Assembly (NCBI GenBank): GCA_016931225.1
Contig: JAFGFE010000006.1
Coordinates: 96,436 to 160,435 of the forward strand
Source of the DNA: Candidatus Zymogenaceae bacterium
GTDB taxonomy: Bacteria > Desulfobacterota > Zymogenia > Zymogenales > Zymogenaceae
Reading direction: 5' to 3'
DNA length: 64,000 nt
The notes under the pieces were generated by a model, which saw only the letters and a list, made by a program, of their open reading frames with translations, did no database searches and was not told the origin of the DNA. A program made the translations under genes and the position numbers. How positions within the stretch are numbered: the stretch's first letter is position 1; every line of letters starts with the position of its first letter. Positions 16,066 through 23,023 of this stretch are shown in pieces.

Positions 16066-16286
16066 TGAGAAAGATCAACCTTAAACTCTCATATGGATCT
16101 TTTGTCTTTTTTTGGTTGTTCATATGGCGGGAGTACGCTGGTTCGGTGTGGCATAGGAATTTCCATCTTTCGTTTCTTGGTTTTGATATGAATCCAAAAG
16201 AGTTTTACCTGTTTGGCATAGAAAGATTTAACAAAAGATGGTTCCTATGGCTTTTTTGGTTTTTCAAGTTTTACACTCCTTTGTGA
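16065..16286 (+). CDS. Small aromatic-rich protein (73 aa), probably membrane-associated
   Basis: TGATG-coupled start. Rich in Phe and Trp with hydrophobic stretches at both ends. The internal FHLSFLGFD..FYLFGI pattern resembles the product at 17621. Low GC. Confidence 0.5.
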   Translation: MRKINLKLSYGSFVFFWLFIWREYAGSVWHRNFHLSFLGFDMNPKEFYLFGIERFNKRWFLWLFWFFKFYTPL

Positions 16287-16337
16287 CGGGAATTAAAACA
16301 TGAAAATAGTTGAAATCATCGGACGGGCGATAATGGA

Positions 16338-16871
16338 ATGCGAAAAGCAATCATCATAATCCTTTTACTCCCCGCCCTCTGTTTCGGTGGGGATCCGACC
16401 GACGTCCTGGATGCCACCCGGCTGATGTATCGGGCGTCCCGGGCCGTCGACGGGGCCCAGAAGATGCTCAAGCGGGATGACTTGGCGAACATCCCCATGG
16501 GCTGGCCGTGCGAAGGGGGGATAACCTCTCCCTTCGGCTACCGAGATCATCCCGTGTGGCACACATGGAAACACCACAACGGGATTGATATCGGCGCCCC
16601 GTATGGCGCCCCGGTATGCGCCACAGGCGGGGGGACGGTGACGTTCACGGGGTGGAAATGGGGGTACGGGCGAACCGTGGATATCGAACACTCCCCCCAC
16701 CTCGTTACGAGATACGCCCACCTTTCCGAGATCACGGTCCGGGTGGGGGATGTGGTGAAGCGGGGCGACTGGATAGGCGATATCGGCACAACGGGCACCG
16801 TCACCGGCCCGCATTTGCATTATGAAGTCCGGATCAACGGCGAACCGGTGGATCCGGCGGGGTGGTTATGA
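16338..16871 (+). CDS. M23 family metallopeptidase, secreted
   Basis: 177 aa. A signal peptide (residues 1-17) precedes a lysostaphin/LytM-type domain. Zinc and catalytic residues are visible: His80 and Asp84 (HNGIDIG), His159 and His161 (HLHYE). It should cut peptidoglycan peptide cross-links in the periplasm. It lies far from the lysis cassette at 20-22 kb and on the other strand, so it may act in host-wall modification or superinfection rather than lysis. It ends in a 4-nt overlap with the next gene. Confidence 0.85.
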   Translation: MRKAIIIILLLPALCFGGDPTDVLDATRLMYRASRAVDGAQKMLKRDDLANIPMGWPCEGGITSPFGYRDHPVWHTWKHHNGIDIGAPYGAPVCATGGGTVTFTGWKWGYGRTVDIEHSPHLVTRYAHLSEITVRVGDVVKRGDWIGDIGTTGTVTGPHLHYEVRINGEPVDPAGWL

Positions 16872-17278
16872 ACATTGATGAATACTGCGCAGAAAATCTT
16901 GACGTGTACTGCGAAAAATTCAAGACAAGCATGACCAGACAGGGATGTATCAATTACAGTCGGATGCACCCGGAAGAATGTCACGGATGCGAGCGGGCGG
17001 CTCCGGAGGCTGATGTCTCCGAACGTCTGAGAAATAGAACCTTTAAAAGAAACACAGAAACAAAAAGGAGAAATCCCATGGAAAAACACGGAATCAAGAG
17101 GCTCTTTGAAGAGCCGGAAACGGTGGAAATCACCCCACTCGGCCAGGTGAAGGTCAACCGGGAAATCAAGGACAGGATCGGCGCGATCTCCCAGAAAACC
17201 AAGTGGTCGTTCTCGGAGGTCGTCGAGGCCCTGCTGGAAGAAGGACTGAGGGTGTACGACGAGCAGAGAAAGGAATAA
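16868..17278 (+). CDS. Cys-rich N-terminus plus ribbon-helix-helix-like C-terminus (136 aa)
   Basis: Residues 1-45 contain several Cys, including CHGC. Residues about 88-130 (VKVNREIKDRI...WSFSEVVEALLEEGL) look like a ribbon-helix-helix DNA-binding domain. A strong internal AAGGAG before ATG 17078 suggests that the RHH part is also, or mainly, made as a separate 66-aa protein. Confidence 0.55.
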   Translation: MNIDEYCAENLDVYCEKFKTSMTRQGCINYSRMHPEECHGCERAAPEADVSERLRNRTFKRNTETKRRNPMEKHGIKRLFEEPETVEITPLGQVKVNREIKDRIGAISQKTKWSFSEVVEALLEEGLRVYDEQRKE

Positions 17279-17286
17279 CCGTCCAC

Positions 17287-17361
17287 GGGCCCATAGCTTA
17301 ACGGCAAAGCGGCCGGCTCATAACCGGTTTTATCCGGGTTCAAATCCTGGTGGGCCCACCA
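17287..17361 (+). tRNA. tRNA with CAT anticodon (elongator Met or Ile2)
   Basis: 75 nt. Acceptor GGGCCCA/TGGGCCC, D arm, anticodon arm GCCGG-CTCATAA-CCGGT, T arm CCGGG-TTCAAAT-CCTGG, and encoded CCA. The paired 1-72 end and pyrimidine 11 mark it as an elongator. CAT can mean Met, or Ile (AUA) if C34 is lysidine-modified. Confidence 0.88.
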
Positions 17362-17385
17362 TGATTACGATGTTAAAGGAAAAAA

Positions 17386-17634
17386 ATGATTCTAATATTC
17401 AACATATTCATCGGCCCTGTTCTTCGTACCTTGCTTGATATCCTCATTCTTTTTACAGTATTTCCTCTTCTTGTGATTGTCCTATCGATCTGTATTGCTT
17501 ATGGTGCAATAGAGCATTTTCTTACGGATACAATCCCGTTCGAAATTCGTTGGTGGTGTCTCGAAATCTCTTGGTGGTGGAGAGATATAAAGGAATGGTT
17601 TTCTAACAAGGCGGCGAAGCATGAGAAAACGTAA
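17386..17634 (+). CDS. Small membrane protein (82 aa)
   Basis: Two closely spaced hydrophobic helices (about 2-20 and 22-42) and a Trp-rich tail. Starts 24 nt after the tRNA. AAAGGA upstream. Confidence 0.55.
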   Translation: MILIFNIFIGPVLRTLLDILILFTVFPLLVIVLSICIAYGAIEHFLTDTIPFEIRWWCLEISWWWRDIKEWFSNKAAKHEKT

Positions 17635-17920
17635 AATCAGATTGTGGTTTCAGTTCCTTCCCATCTATGCGGGTATCTTCCGCGACAACTACGCCACCTT
17701 CGATCGAGATGAAGGGTACGTTGCGAAGTGGGAATTTCATCTGTTTTTGATAGGCTTCCTTTTCGACAGGCCCCGCTATCTGATAGGCGGTATGTGGGGC
17801 CCCAAGTTTATAGCGATTGACATATTCTTCTTGAAGTTTTTATACAACCGCCACAAAAAAGTTCTTCGGTTTGATGAAACCGAGATTTACTTTCGACAGG
17901 AAGAAAATGATCACTCCTGA
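17621..17920 (+). CDS. Hypothetical protein (99 aa)
   Basis: Aromatic and basic, with one hydrophobic stretch. Overlaps both neighbours. No recognised domain. Confidence 0.5.
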   Translation: MRKRKIRLWFQFLPIYAGIFRDNYATFDRDEGYVAKWEFHLFLIGFLFDRPRYLIGGMWGPKFIAIDIFFLKFLYNRHKKVLRFDETEIYFRQEENDHS

Positions 17921-18281
17921 AAAGAAACTCCTTTTCTCCGTCACCGCAAAGGACTGCCGGTGGGACTACTACCGCGGCTCCGGAAAAGGCGGTCAGCATC
18001 GGAACAAGAAAGACACTGCGGTCAGGTGCACTCACATCGAAAGCGGCGCCGTCGGTCAGTCGGAAGATCAGAGAAGCCAGGCGCAGAATAAGAAGTTGGC
18101 CTTCCGGCGCATGGCGGAATCCGCCACGTTCAAAGCCTGGCACAAGCGAAAGGTGGCGGAGTTGAACGGGATGTCGCAGCGTATCGAAAGCGACATCGAA
18201 CGGGACCTGGCGGATCCCAGTGTGACGAAAATCGAAGTGCTTAGAAACGGTGAATGGGTTGAGGGAAAAATAAAATGTTGA
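17907..18281 (+). CDS. GGQ-motif peptide chain release factor-like protein
   Basis: 124 aa from ATG 17907 (AGGAAG upstream). It is a single release-factor catalytic domain. SGKGGQHRNKKDTAVR places GGQ at residues 28-30, followed by the conserved RSQAQNKKLAFRR. A basic C-terminus follows. The GGQ domain hydrolyses peptidyl-tRNA on the ribosome. Lacking a codon-recognition domain, it resembles ArfB/RF-like rescue factors rather than RF1/RF2. It may rescue stalled ribosomes during infection. It sits next to a phage tRNA, and the phage also encodes an RNA ligase. Confidence 0.85.
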   Translation: MITPEKKLLFSVTAKDCRWDYYRGSGKGGQHRNKKDTAVRCTHIESGAVGQSEDQRSQAQNKKLAFRRMAESATFKAWHKRKVAELNGMSQRIESDIERDLADPSVTKIEVLRNGEWVEGKIKC

Positions 18282-18682
18282 ATTATGACAGAAACCCTAT
18301 GATTCGTGAAGGTATATATCGAGGAGAACACATAATAATCACAAGGTTCTGGAGTGAGCATGTCGGGCATATGATAATAGAGGTTTATCATGAAGAATAT
18401 AAACCCCAGAATAGAATTTTTCGATTTAAAGGGTTACCATATGAAGAAGGTTTCCGCCTTGATAGAACAGGTAGAACTAAGTTTGCAGTCGATAAAGCAG
18501 AGTATTATTTCTGGCAAGATTTGGATAAGATTTTAGACGCAAGAAAATATGCACAAGAAAGGAATGAACTTGACAATGGAAACCACAGGCTACTGGAAGG
18601 TCGAATACACGTGCCCGGTTTGCCGGGAGGAAAACGAGATCACCAGCAGCGACGATTCCGAGTGGGATACTCCGGACAGTGA
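18275..18682 (+). CDS. Hypothetical protein (up to 135 aa)
   Basis: The first about 100 residues read as a normal mixed alpha/beta protein. The last about 35 overlap the zinc-ribbon gene at 18576 in another frame and look low-complexity. Overlaps the GGQ gene stop. Confidence 0.5.
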   Translation: MLNYDRNPMIREGIYRGEHIIITRFWSEHVGHMIIEVYHEEYKPQNRIFRFKGLPYEEGFRLDRTGRTKFAVDKAEYYFWQDLDKILDARKYAQERNELDNGNHRLLEGRIHVPGLPGGKRDHQQRRFRVGYSGQ

Positions 18683-18764
18683 AAAACCCTGGATGATCGA
18701 AACGGAGTGCTCATTCTGCGAAAAGACGATCACCATCAACCTCATTAGCGCACTGATGGGTTGA
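18576..18764 (+). CDS. Small zinc-ribbon protein (62 aa)
   Basis: From ATG 18576: METTGYWKVEYTCPVCREEN, with a second pair CSFC near residue 48, a zinc ribbon. Last gene of the plus-strand block; its stop is 4 nt from the stop of the convergent minus-strand gene. Confidence 0.6.
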   Translation: METTGYWKVEYTCPVCREENEITSSDDSEWDTPDSEKPWMIETECSFCEKTITINLISALMG

Positions 18765-18768
18765 GATA

Positions 18769-18939
18769 TCAGGTAACCGCCTCCTCCATCATGATCTCTC
18801 CGCCCTCCCTCCAGATCACATATTCGTGGAAACACTTGGAGCAGATCACCCGGGCTTGCCAGTCTGTGGGGATCCCCACGGGGTCTATCCGCTCGGGGTA
18901 GGAGCAGAAAGGGCAGATGATGGTTGTTTTCTGCTGCAC
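18769..18939 (-). CDS. Small zinc-ribbon protein (about 56 aa)
   Basis: The frame extends upstream to 19056, but its first part overlaps the acyltransferase gene out of frame. From GTG 18939 (AAAAGGG upstream) it reads CPFC...CSKC followed by FHEYVIWREGGEI. The start is uncertain. Confidence 0.5.
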   Translation of the reverse strand: MQQKTTIICPFCSYPERIDPVGIPTDWQARVICSKCFHEYVIWREGGEIMMEEAVT

Positions 18940-19961
18940 GGCTGTTTTCCCTTTTCCGGTCGTTGCACGAGGAAACGCCCCCGGATCGCATTCCGTGAGG
19001 GTTTTTCGATGAAGTGATAGGATGCCGCCGAAATGCCGATCGTCAGGGCGAGACAAATAAAAAAGAAAAGCACCGGCATGTCACGCGCGGGGTTTTTTAA
19101 CATATTTACTACGGGCAAATGAAGCAGATACATCGAATAAGATATTTTCCCGAGATAATCACCAAACCTGTTTGCAAGGATAGGGTTGTTGTCAGGAACG
19201 AAAAACAGAATCACGAAAAAGACGAACGAGAGACAGAGCAGGCACAGAACCCCCTCCCACATATTATGATAGGTTTTAAAAACAGGGCCGAACACACCGG
19301 GAAATAGCACGGGGACAATTAATAAGGCGGAAACGAATACTCCGCTTTTCATTCGAGGGGTCCAGTTTCGATAGAGCTGTCCGAAGATCACCCCGGCAAA
19401 GAAGAACGGAAAAAACTGTGGAAACACTACATGGTAATCAATCAACAGGGATCCTTTGAATGTGGGGTATCCGGTAATCGTTACAACGTAGAAAACTGCA
19501 ATCATAAGAAACATGGCGTACAGCCATCGTTTGGACGCGAACCACCAGATAAGCACAAAGAAAAAATAGAAGTGTATTTCAATCGGCACAGTCCACAACA
19601 CCGACGGGCAATTTAAAAGCGTGAGATTTTCAACGAAACCGGAAAACGAATCAACCCTATATACCGTACCCGCGCCTATCAAGTGGGAGTAATACGCAAA
19701 CACCACAATTAACAAAAATAACGGATACACTCTCGCAAACCGCGCCACGGCGAAATTCCTCACCTCTCTTAACTCGAATTCTCGATTCATATAGAGGTAT
19801 GACATCAAAAAACCAGAGAGGATAAAAAAGAGCATCACCCCTATTTGAGGTGAGCCGTTTCCGAAAATATTTACCAACAATTTCGCTTGATGGCTGTAGT
19901 GACCAACGAAAACTATGAGCGCCGCGATAGCACGAATTGTATTAAGTTTGCGAATCTCCAT
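18885..19961 (-). CDS. Acyltransferase 3 family membrane protein (O-acetyltransferase type)
   Basis: 358 aa with about ten hydrophobic helices. The N-terminal RKLNTIRAIAALIVFVGHYSH carries the Arg and His characteristic of acyltransferase-3 (OafA/WecH type) enzymes, which acetylate surface polysaccharides at the inner membrane. The gene is clearly AT-richer than its neighbours and has its own upstream control region. That marks it as a moron, probably for lysogenic conversion (receptor masking). The last about 25 residues, overlapping the zinc-ribbon gene, are low-complexity. Confidence 0.85.
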   Translation of the reverse strand: MEIRKLNTIRAIAALIVFVGHYSHQAKLLVNIFGNGSPQIGVMLFFILSGFLMSYLYMNREFELREVRNFAVARFARVYPLFLLIVVFAYYSHLIGAGTVYRVDSFSGFVENLTLLNCPSVLWTVPIEIHFYFFFVLIWWFASKRWLYAMFLMIAVFYVVTITGYPTFKGSLLIDYHVVFPQFFPFFFAGVIFGQLYRNWTPRMKSGVFVSALLIVPVLFPGVFGPVFKTYHNMWEGVLCLLCLSFVFFVILFFVPDNNPILANRFGDYLGKISYSMYLLHLPVVNMLKNPARDMPVLFFFICLALTIGISAASYHFIEKPSRNAIRGRFLVQRPEKGKQPCSRKQPSSALSAPTPSG

Positions 19962-20091
19962 CGTCGTGATCGTTTACATTATGACCAAAAAAATAACGAT
20001 TTACACGGATCGTGATCTTTCCAATATTCTGGAAAGAGTGTAACATAAAAAAACATCGGCAGTCAATCAAAAAATCCTCTCTTAACGGATA
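19962..20091 (-). promoter_or_regulatory. Control region of the acyltransferase moron
   Basis: A 130-nt AT-rich gap. On the minus strand TTGACT lies about 17 nt before TTACAC, a weak promoter. A perfect inverted repeat CTTTCCA-N6-TGGAAAG (20017-20036) sits between it and the ATG and is a candidate operator. Confidence 0.45.
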
Positions 20092-20499
20092 TCATGCCGT
20101 CTGCAATCCGACGTCGGCTTCCACCAGGAGGATCAGTACCACCGCCAGGGCGGCGAAAACCGCGCCCAGCCCCATCCCTTTCAGGTAGGCCATGGCCTCC
20201 CGTTTCCCCATCTCTTTGACCACCTCTTTCAGCGCCTCGTTCTCGGCCAGGGCCACCACCAGAAGGTCCCGATCCACGTTCGCCCGCAGCAGCACCTCAC
20301 TGAGCGCCGCCTTCCCTTCTTCCGTCAGCACGCCGTCCGCCACGTACTCCGGACCGATATAATCGCTGTTCGCCGTTTCTACATAATGGCGCGTCAGGTC
20401 TCCCGCCATCACGTCATAGTCAACGTATTCCATCACCGGCATACACGCCGCTGTCACGATACAGCTCATCAACAAGATGGTTGATATAATCGTCCTCAT
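20092..20499 (-). CDS. Spanin-like lipoprotein with C-terminal transmembrane helix
   Basis: 135 aa from ATG 20499 (GGAGGCGGG upstream). A signal sequence ends in a TAAC lipobox, giving a lipidated Cys19. There is a periplasmic middle and a strong transmembrane helix near the C-terminus (about 108-126). An outer-membrane lipid anchor plus an inner-membrane helix in one about 130-aa protein is the topology of unimolecular spanins such as T1 gp11. It overlaps the TM protein at 20420 by 80 nt, which alternatively suggests an Rz/Rz1-type pair. Spanins fuse inner and outer membranes in the last step of lysis. Confidence 0.55.
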   Translation of the reverse strand: MRTIISTILLMSCIVTAACMPVMEYVDYDVMAGDLTRHYVETANSDYIGPEYVADGVLTEEGKAALSEVLLRANVDRDLLVVALAENEALKEVVKEMGKREAMAYLKGMGLGAVFAALAVVLILLVEADVGLQTA

Positions 20500-20674
20500 G
20501 TCCCGCCTCCGGGGGTTGATAATGTTCATAAAATGCGTCGTCGATCACGTTGTAGACGGTATGACCGGGGATTTCAGGTCTCGACAGATCCCGCCGAAAC
20601 AGAAAAAAGCCGGCAACAGCGATGCCCACCGTCAGCACAACCCCGACGACGATCCACGCAATCCATCCTTTCAT
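20420..20674 (-). CDS. Small N-terminal-TM protein (84 aa), possible i-spanin
   Basis: One transmembrane helix (about 5-27), then a charged periplasmic tail. The 3' end overlaps the lipoprotein gene in another frame, as Rz and Rz1 do. No long coiled coil is seen, so the assignment is tentative. Confidence 0.5.
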   Translation of the reverse strand: MKGWIAWIVVGVVLTVGIAVAGFFLFRRDLSRPEIPGHTVYNVIDDAFYEHYQPPEAGHEDDYINHLVDELYRDSGVYAGDGIR

Positions 20675-20689
20675 ATGTTACCTCCACCG

Positions 20690-20869
20690 TTACGATGCCC
20701 GCTTAAACTTCACGACAAGACACCTCCGGCATGTCGGCATGGGGTCCCTGGTGTAGTCCAGATCGTGCCGTTTCTCCCATCCGCCGCAGTGAATGCACCG
20801 CCCATACCCGAGATCATGCAGTGCGCGCTCCGCCATGGCCAGCCGCCTTCTCATCTCGTCATTCGTCAC
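20690..20869 (-). CDS. TraR/DksA-type zinc-finger protein (59 aa)
   Basis: GTG start at 20869 with GGGGGCG upstream, overlapping the previous stop. Contains a helix then CIHC and CRRC pairs, the C4 zinc finger of DksA/TraR-like proteins common in phage lysis regions. TraR-type proteins bind RNA polymerase; here this is inference from size and motif. Confidence 0.6.
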   Translation of the reverse strand: MTNDEMRRRLAMAERALHDLGYGRCIHCGGWEKRHDLDYTRDPMPTCRRCLVVKFKRAS

Positions 20870-21062
20870 CGGACGCCCCCATCATTTTCCCCAACACCTT
20901 TTCCAGCACGGCAGGGTATTTCGTCAATACGTTTGCGAACATATAGAAACCGAAAACGGCGGTCAGGCTCCAGGCAAACTCCCTCGTATACAGATACACC
21001 CCGCAGGCCAGCAGGAGGGCGAGAAATTTCCGCCCCCCTATCGCCTTCCAGACCTTTTTCAT
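20859..21062 (-). CDS. Small membrane protein (67 aa), holin candidate
   Basis: Two hydrophobic helices (about 12-26 and 31-47) between a basic N-terminus and a charged C-terminus, in the lysis cassette next to the M15 peptidase. 4-nt overlap with the gene upstream. The holin role is inferred from size and location. Confidence 0.5.
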   Translation of the reverse strand: MKKVWKAIGGRKFLALLLACGVYLYTREFAWSLTAVFGFYMFANVLTKYPAVLEKVLGKMMGASGDE

Positions 21063-21433
21063 TCATCTCCCCCGTATTTCTCCGGCAGCCACCATAAAAA
21101 GAAATCAACCGCCCCCACACATGCCACGGCGATCAGTATCATGAAGTAGCACCACAGGCTCCACCCGGCGTGCGCCATCAGCGCATATAAAAATCCCAGG
21201 ATGAACCCACCGAACACGACGACGGTCACAGCCCGCTTCACCGCGTAGTACAATGTAATGACATCCCGGGGCTCCCGGTCCAGGTAGAAATCCGCGGCCC
21301 CAGCGGCGCACACGGCCACCGCAGCCACCAGGTAGTCGATGAACGTCCACCCGGGCAGCCACGCCGTTACCAGCCCCAGCACGGCCAGGCCGGCCAGGGT
21401 CCTCAGTATCGATCCCACAAGATTCTTCAACAT
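21059..21433 (-). CDS. Polytopic membrane protein (124 aa), holin-like
   Basis: Start at ATG 21433, preceded by GGAGGA. The longer frame would run through a terminator and tRNA. Four predicted transmembrane segments. Located between tRNA/terminator and the small holin candidate. May be a holin or antiholin. Confidence 0.5.
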   Translation of the reverse strand: MLKNLVGSILRTLAGLAVLGLVTAWLPGWTFIDYLVAAVAVCAAGAADFYLDREPRDVITLYYAVKRAVTVVVFGGFILGFLYALMAHAGWSLWCYFMILIAVACVGAVDFFLWWLPEKYGGDE

Positions 21434-21453
21434 ATCGTCCTCCATGTTTTCAC

Positions 21454-21478
21454 AAAAAAACCCGGCATATTCGCCGGG
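21454..21478 (-). terminator. Intrinsic terminator after tRNA
   Basis: On the minus strand CCCGGC/GCCGGG with a 6-nt loop is followed by seven T. It lies 10 nt beyond the tRNA 3' end and before the holin-like gene. Confidence 0.8.
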
Positions 21479-21487
21479 GTATTTATC

Positions 21488-21562
21488 TGGTTGCGGGGGG
21501 CGGATTTGAACCGCCGCATTACGGCTCATGAGACCGTCAGGCTACCGCTGCCTCACCCCGCT
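21488..21562 (-). tRNA. Initiator-like tRNA (CAT anticodon)
   Basis: 75 nt with encoded CCA. Acceptor stem AGCGGGG/CCCCGCA leaves position 1-72 as an A-A mismatch. D stem AGGC/GCCT gives a purine 11 and pyrimidine 24. Both are hallmarks of bacterial initiator tRNA, and the whole closely resembles E. coli tRNA-fMet by eye. The anticodon stem is ACGGT/GCCGT with loop CTCATGA, so it lacks the full three-GC run. It is embedded in the lysis cassette. Confidence 0.82.
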
Positions 21563-21570
21563 TTTTTCAG

Positions 21571-22056
21571 CTACCATTCCCCTCCCCTCACCCAGTTACG
21601 CCGCATCTCCTCATGCACCATATACGGGTGATTGAAGGCGAAATCGAAGTGGCAGAAGGTGTTGTATTTCTTCCACCCGATGCGGACGTCCGGATCCAGC
21701 GTGCGCGCCTCGTCCCGCATCTGGCGGGGCGAAGAGAAATGTCCGATGATGGAAACATCGATGGCATACGCCTGCTTCTTTCCGTCCTTTGTTCCCAGCT
21801 TCCACACCATATGAGGCGAATACCGCACGCCCCCCACCGCATGATTGTGTGGGCTGCACCGTATGGCGCTGTTGATGGAAAGCGGCCGTCCCCCCAGATG
21901 CGCCCGCAGTCGTTCATAGAAGTCCAGGACGCGCGGATCAATCACGTTGATGATCTGCTCCCGGGTCTTGTAGGGGCACAGCTCGTTGTCGCACCGGCAT
22001 GCAATCTCATACACATAGATATGCGGCCACCGGCTTTCGTCCAGCAATTCGTGCAT
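21571..22056 (-). CDS. M15-family peptidase (endolysin)
   Basis: 161 aa from ATG 22056 (GGAG 8 nt upstream, overlapping the previous stop). Zinc ligands His82, Asp100 and His136 are visible in SPHMV, AIDV and CHFDF. The SAIRCSPHNHAVGG block matches L-alanoyl-D-Glu or DD-carboxy/endopeptidases of phage endolysins. It degrades peptidoglycan at the end of infection after the holin opens the membrane. Confidence 0.85.
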   Translation of the reverse strand: MHELLDESRWPHIYVYEIACRCDNELCPYKTREQIINVIDPRVLDFYERLRAHLGGRPLSINSAIRCSPHNHAVGGVRYSPHMVWKLGTKDGKKQAYAIDVSIIGHFSSPRQMRDEARTLDPDVRIGWKKYNTFCHFDFAFNHPYMVHEEMRRNWVRGGEW

Positions 22057-22057
22057 G

Positions 22058-22429
22058 TTACTTGTCTCCAAAAGTTTGTATCAGCAGTATCACGGCGGAC
22101 ACAAGACCGGGCGACGCGGCGGCAACGGCGATAATCAGGGTGGACCGAAGGGAAATCCTGTCTTTCAAAACGGCGAGCGTTGTATCCTGCTTGCCGTTCA
22201 GCCCTGCCCGCTGCTCCCTGTAATCGGAAAAATCTTTTCTCATCTCATCGATCTTATCAAACAGCTTGCCGAAACCCCGCTCCATTCCCTGTTCAAGGGT
22301 GTTGAGACGTCGCTCCGTGGCGGCGTCCCGCTCCTCCTGACGCCCCCGCATCTCGCTCACATCCGCGGATATCCGATCCACGCAGTCCTCCACCCGGCCC
22401 ACCCGGGCCGTCAGCGTATCACCGTTCAT
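22058..22429 (-). CDS. Coiled-coil membrane protein (XhlA/holin-like)
   Basis: 123 aa from ATG 22429 (GGGGGG upstream). A long N-terminal coiled coil and one C-terminal transmembrane helix (about 97-118), the layout of XhlA-like lysis accessory proteins. Directly upstream of the endolysin and overlapping it. Confidence 0.55.
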   Translation of the reverse strand: MNGDTLTARVGRVEDCVDRISADVSEMRGRQEERDAATERRLNTLEQGMERGFGKLFDKIDEMRKDFSDYREQRAGLNGKQDTTLAVLKDRISLRSTLIIAVAAASPGLVSAVILLIQTFGDK

Positions 22430-22443
22430 ATGTTGCCCCCCCG

Positions 22444-22707
22444 TTATCCATGTCGCACCACCGTCTCGGCCGTTCTCCGATCTGTCCTCCCCACGATGGA
22501 CCACCTCCCGTCCCTGTGTTCCTTCACCAGCCGCACGTTCATACCGGCAAACAGCGCCTCCCCCGACGCGTTCACCACCGTCACCTCCAGACCGCTGCGC
22601 TTCCGTACAAGGATTCTCCCGTCCGCATCCACGCTCAGGACCTCACCGGTGTCATACTGATCATACTGTTCCTGCCGGGCAATGTGCCGGACATCTCTCA
22701 CCCGCAT
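22444..22707 (-). CDS. Small OB/SH3-like tail-region protein (87 aa)
   Basis: Beta-rich with the pattern GEVLSVDADGRILVRK and GMNVRLVKE, typical of small tail baseplate or tip accessory proteins. TGATG-coupled to the gene upstream. No specific family. Confidence 0.5.
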   Translation of the reverse strand: MRVRDVRHIARQEQYDQYDTGEVLSVDADGRILVRKRSGLEVTVVNASGEALFAGMNVRLVKEHRDGRWSIVGRTDRRTAETVVRHG

Positions 22708-23021
22708 CACTCAAACCTCCGGGAGCTCTCCACATCAACGGTCATGGTCCGGGACGATTGCGTGATGGTTTTCGTCACCCGCCTGATCACCCCGTTCGCC
22801 GTCACGCCTATCCGGGGGTTGTTGATCTCCACCGCGTCCCCTTCCGTGTCCGCCGCCGCAAAGGGCACCTCCAGCGTCCGGGTGACCGCCACATACCACT
22901 GGGAACGCAGCTCCGCCAGCCCCCGGCGAAACGCCACGTCCTCGTTCGCAATCAGCGCGTCGGTAATCGAGTGCATCCTCCTGGTGCCGTCGCCCAGGAC
23001 CACTTCAACGGATATTGCCAT
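22707..23021 (-). CDS. Tail-associated hypothetical protein (104 aa)
   Basis: A mixed fold, in the tail-tip gene cluster and coupled with the next gene. No motif recognised. Confidence 0.55.
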   Translation of the reverse strand: MAISVEVVLGDGTRRMHSITDALIANEDVAFRRGLAELRSQWYVAVTRTLEVPFAAADTEGDAVEINNPRIGVTANGVIRRVTKTITQSSRTMTVDVESSRRFE

Positions 23022-23023
23022 CG

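Noticed and set aside
16300..16359. Short frame (19 codons) before the M23 gene
   Set aside because: No good RBS and largely overlapped by the M23 signal peptide coding; could at most be a leader peptide.
17287..17361. tRNA as the integration site
   Set aside because: It lies inside the phage block with phage genes on both sides and encodes CCA as an intact gene.
17907..18281. PrfH paired with RtcB
   Set aside because: The protein is too short for PrfH and no RtcB-like ligase is present; the RNA ligase found is of the KxDG nucleotidyl-transferase type and 37 kb away.
21434..21529. Upstream extension of the holin-like frame
   Set aside because: It runs through the terminator and tRNA; ATG 21433 with GGAGGA is better.
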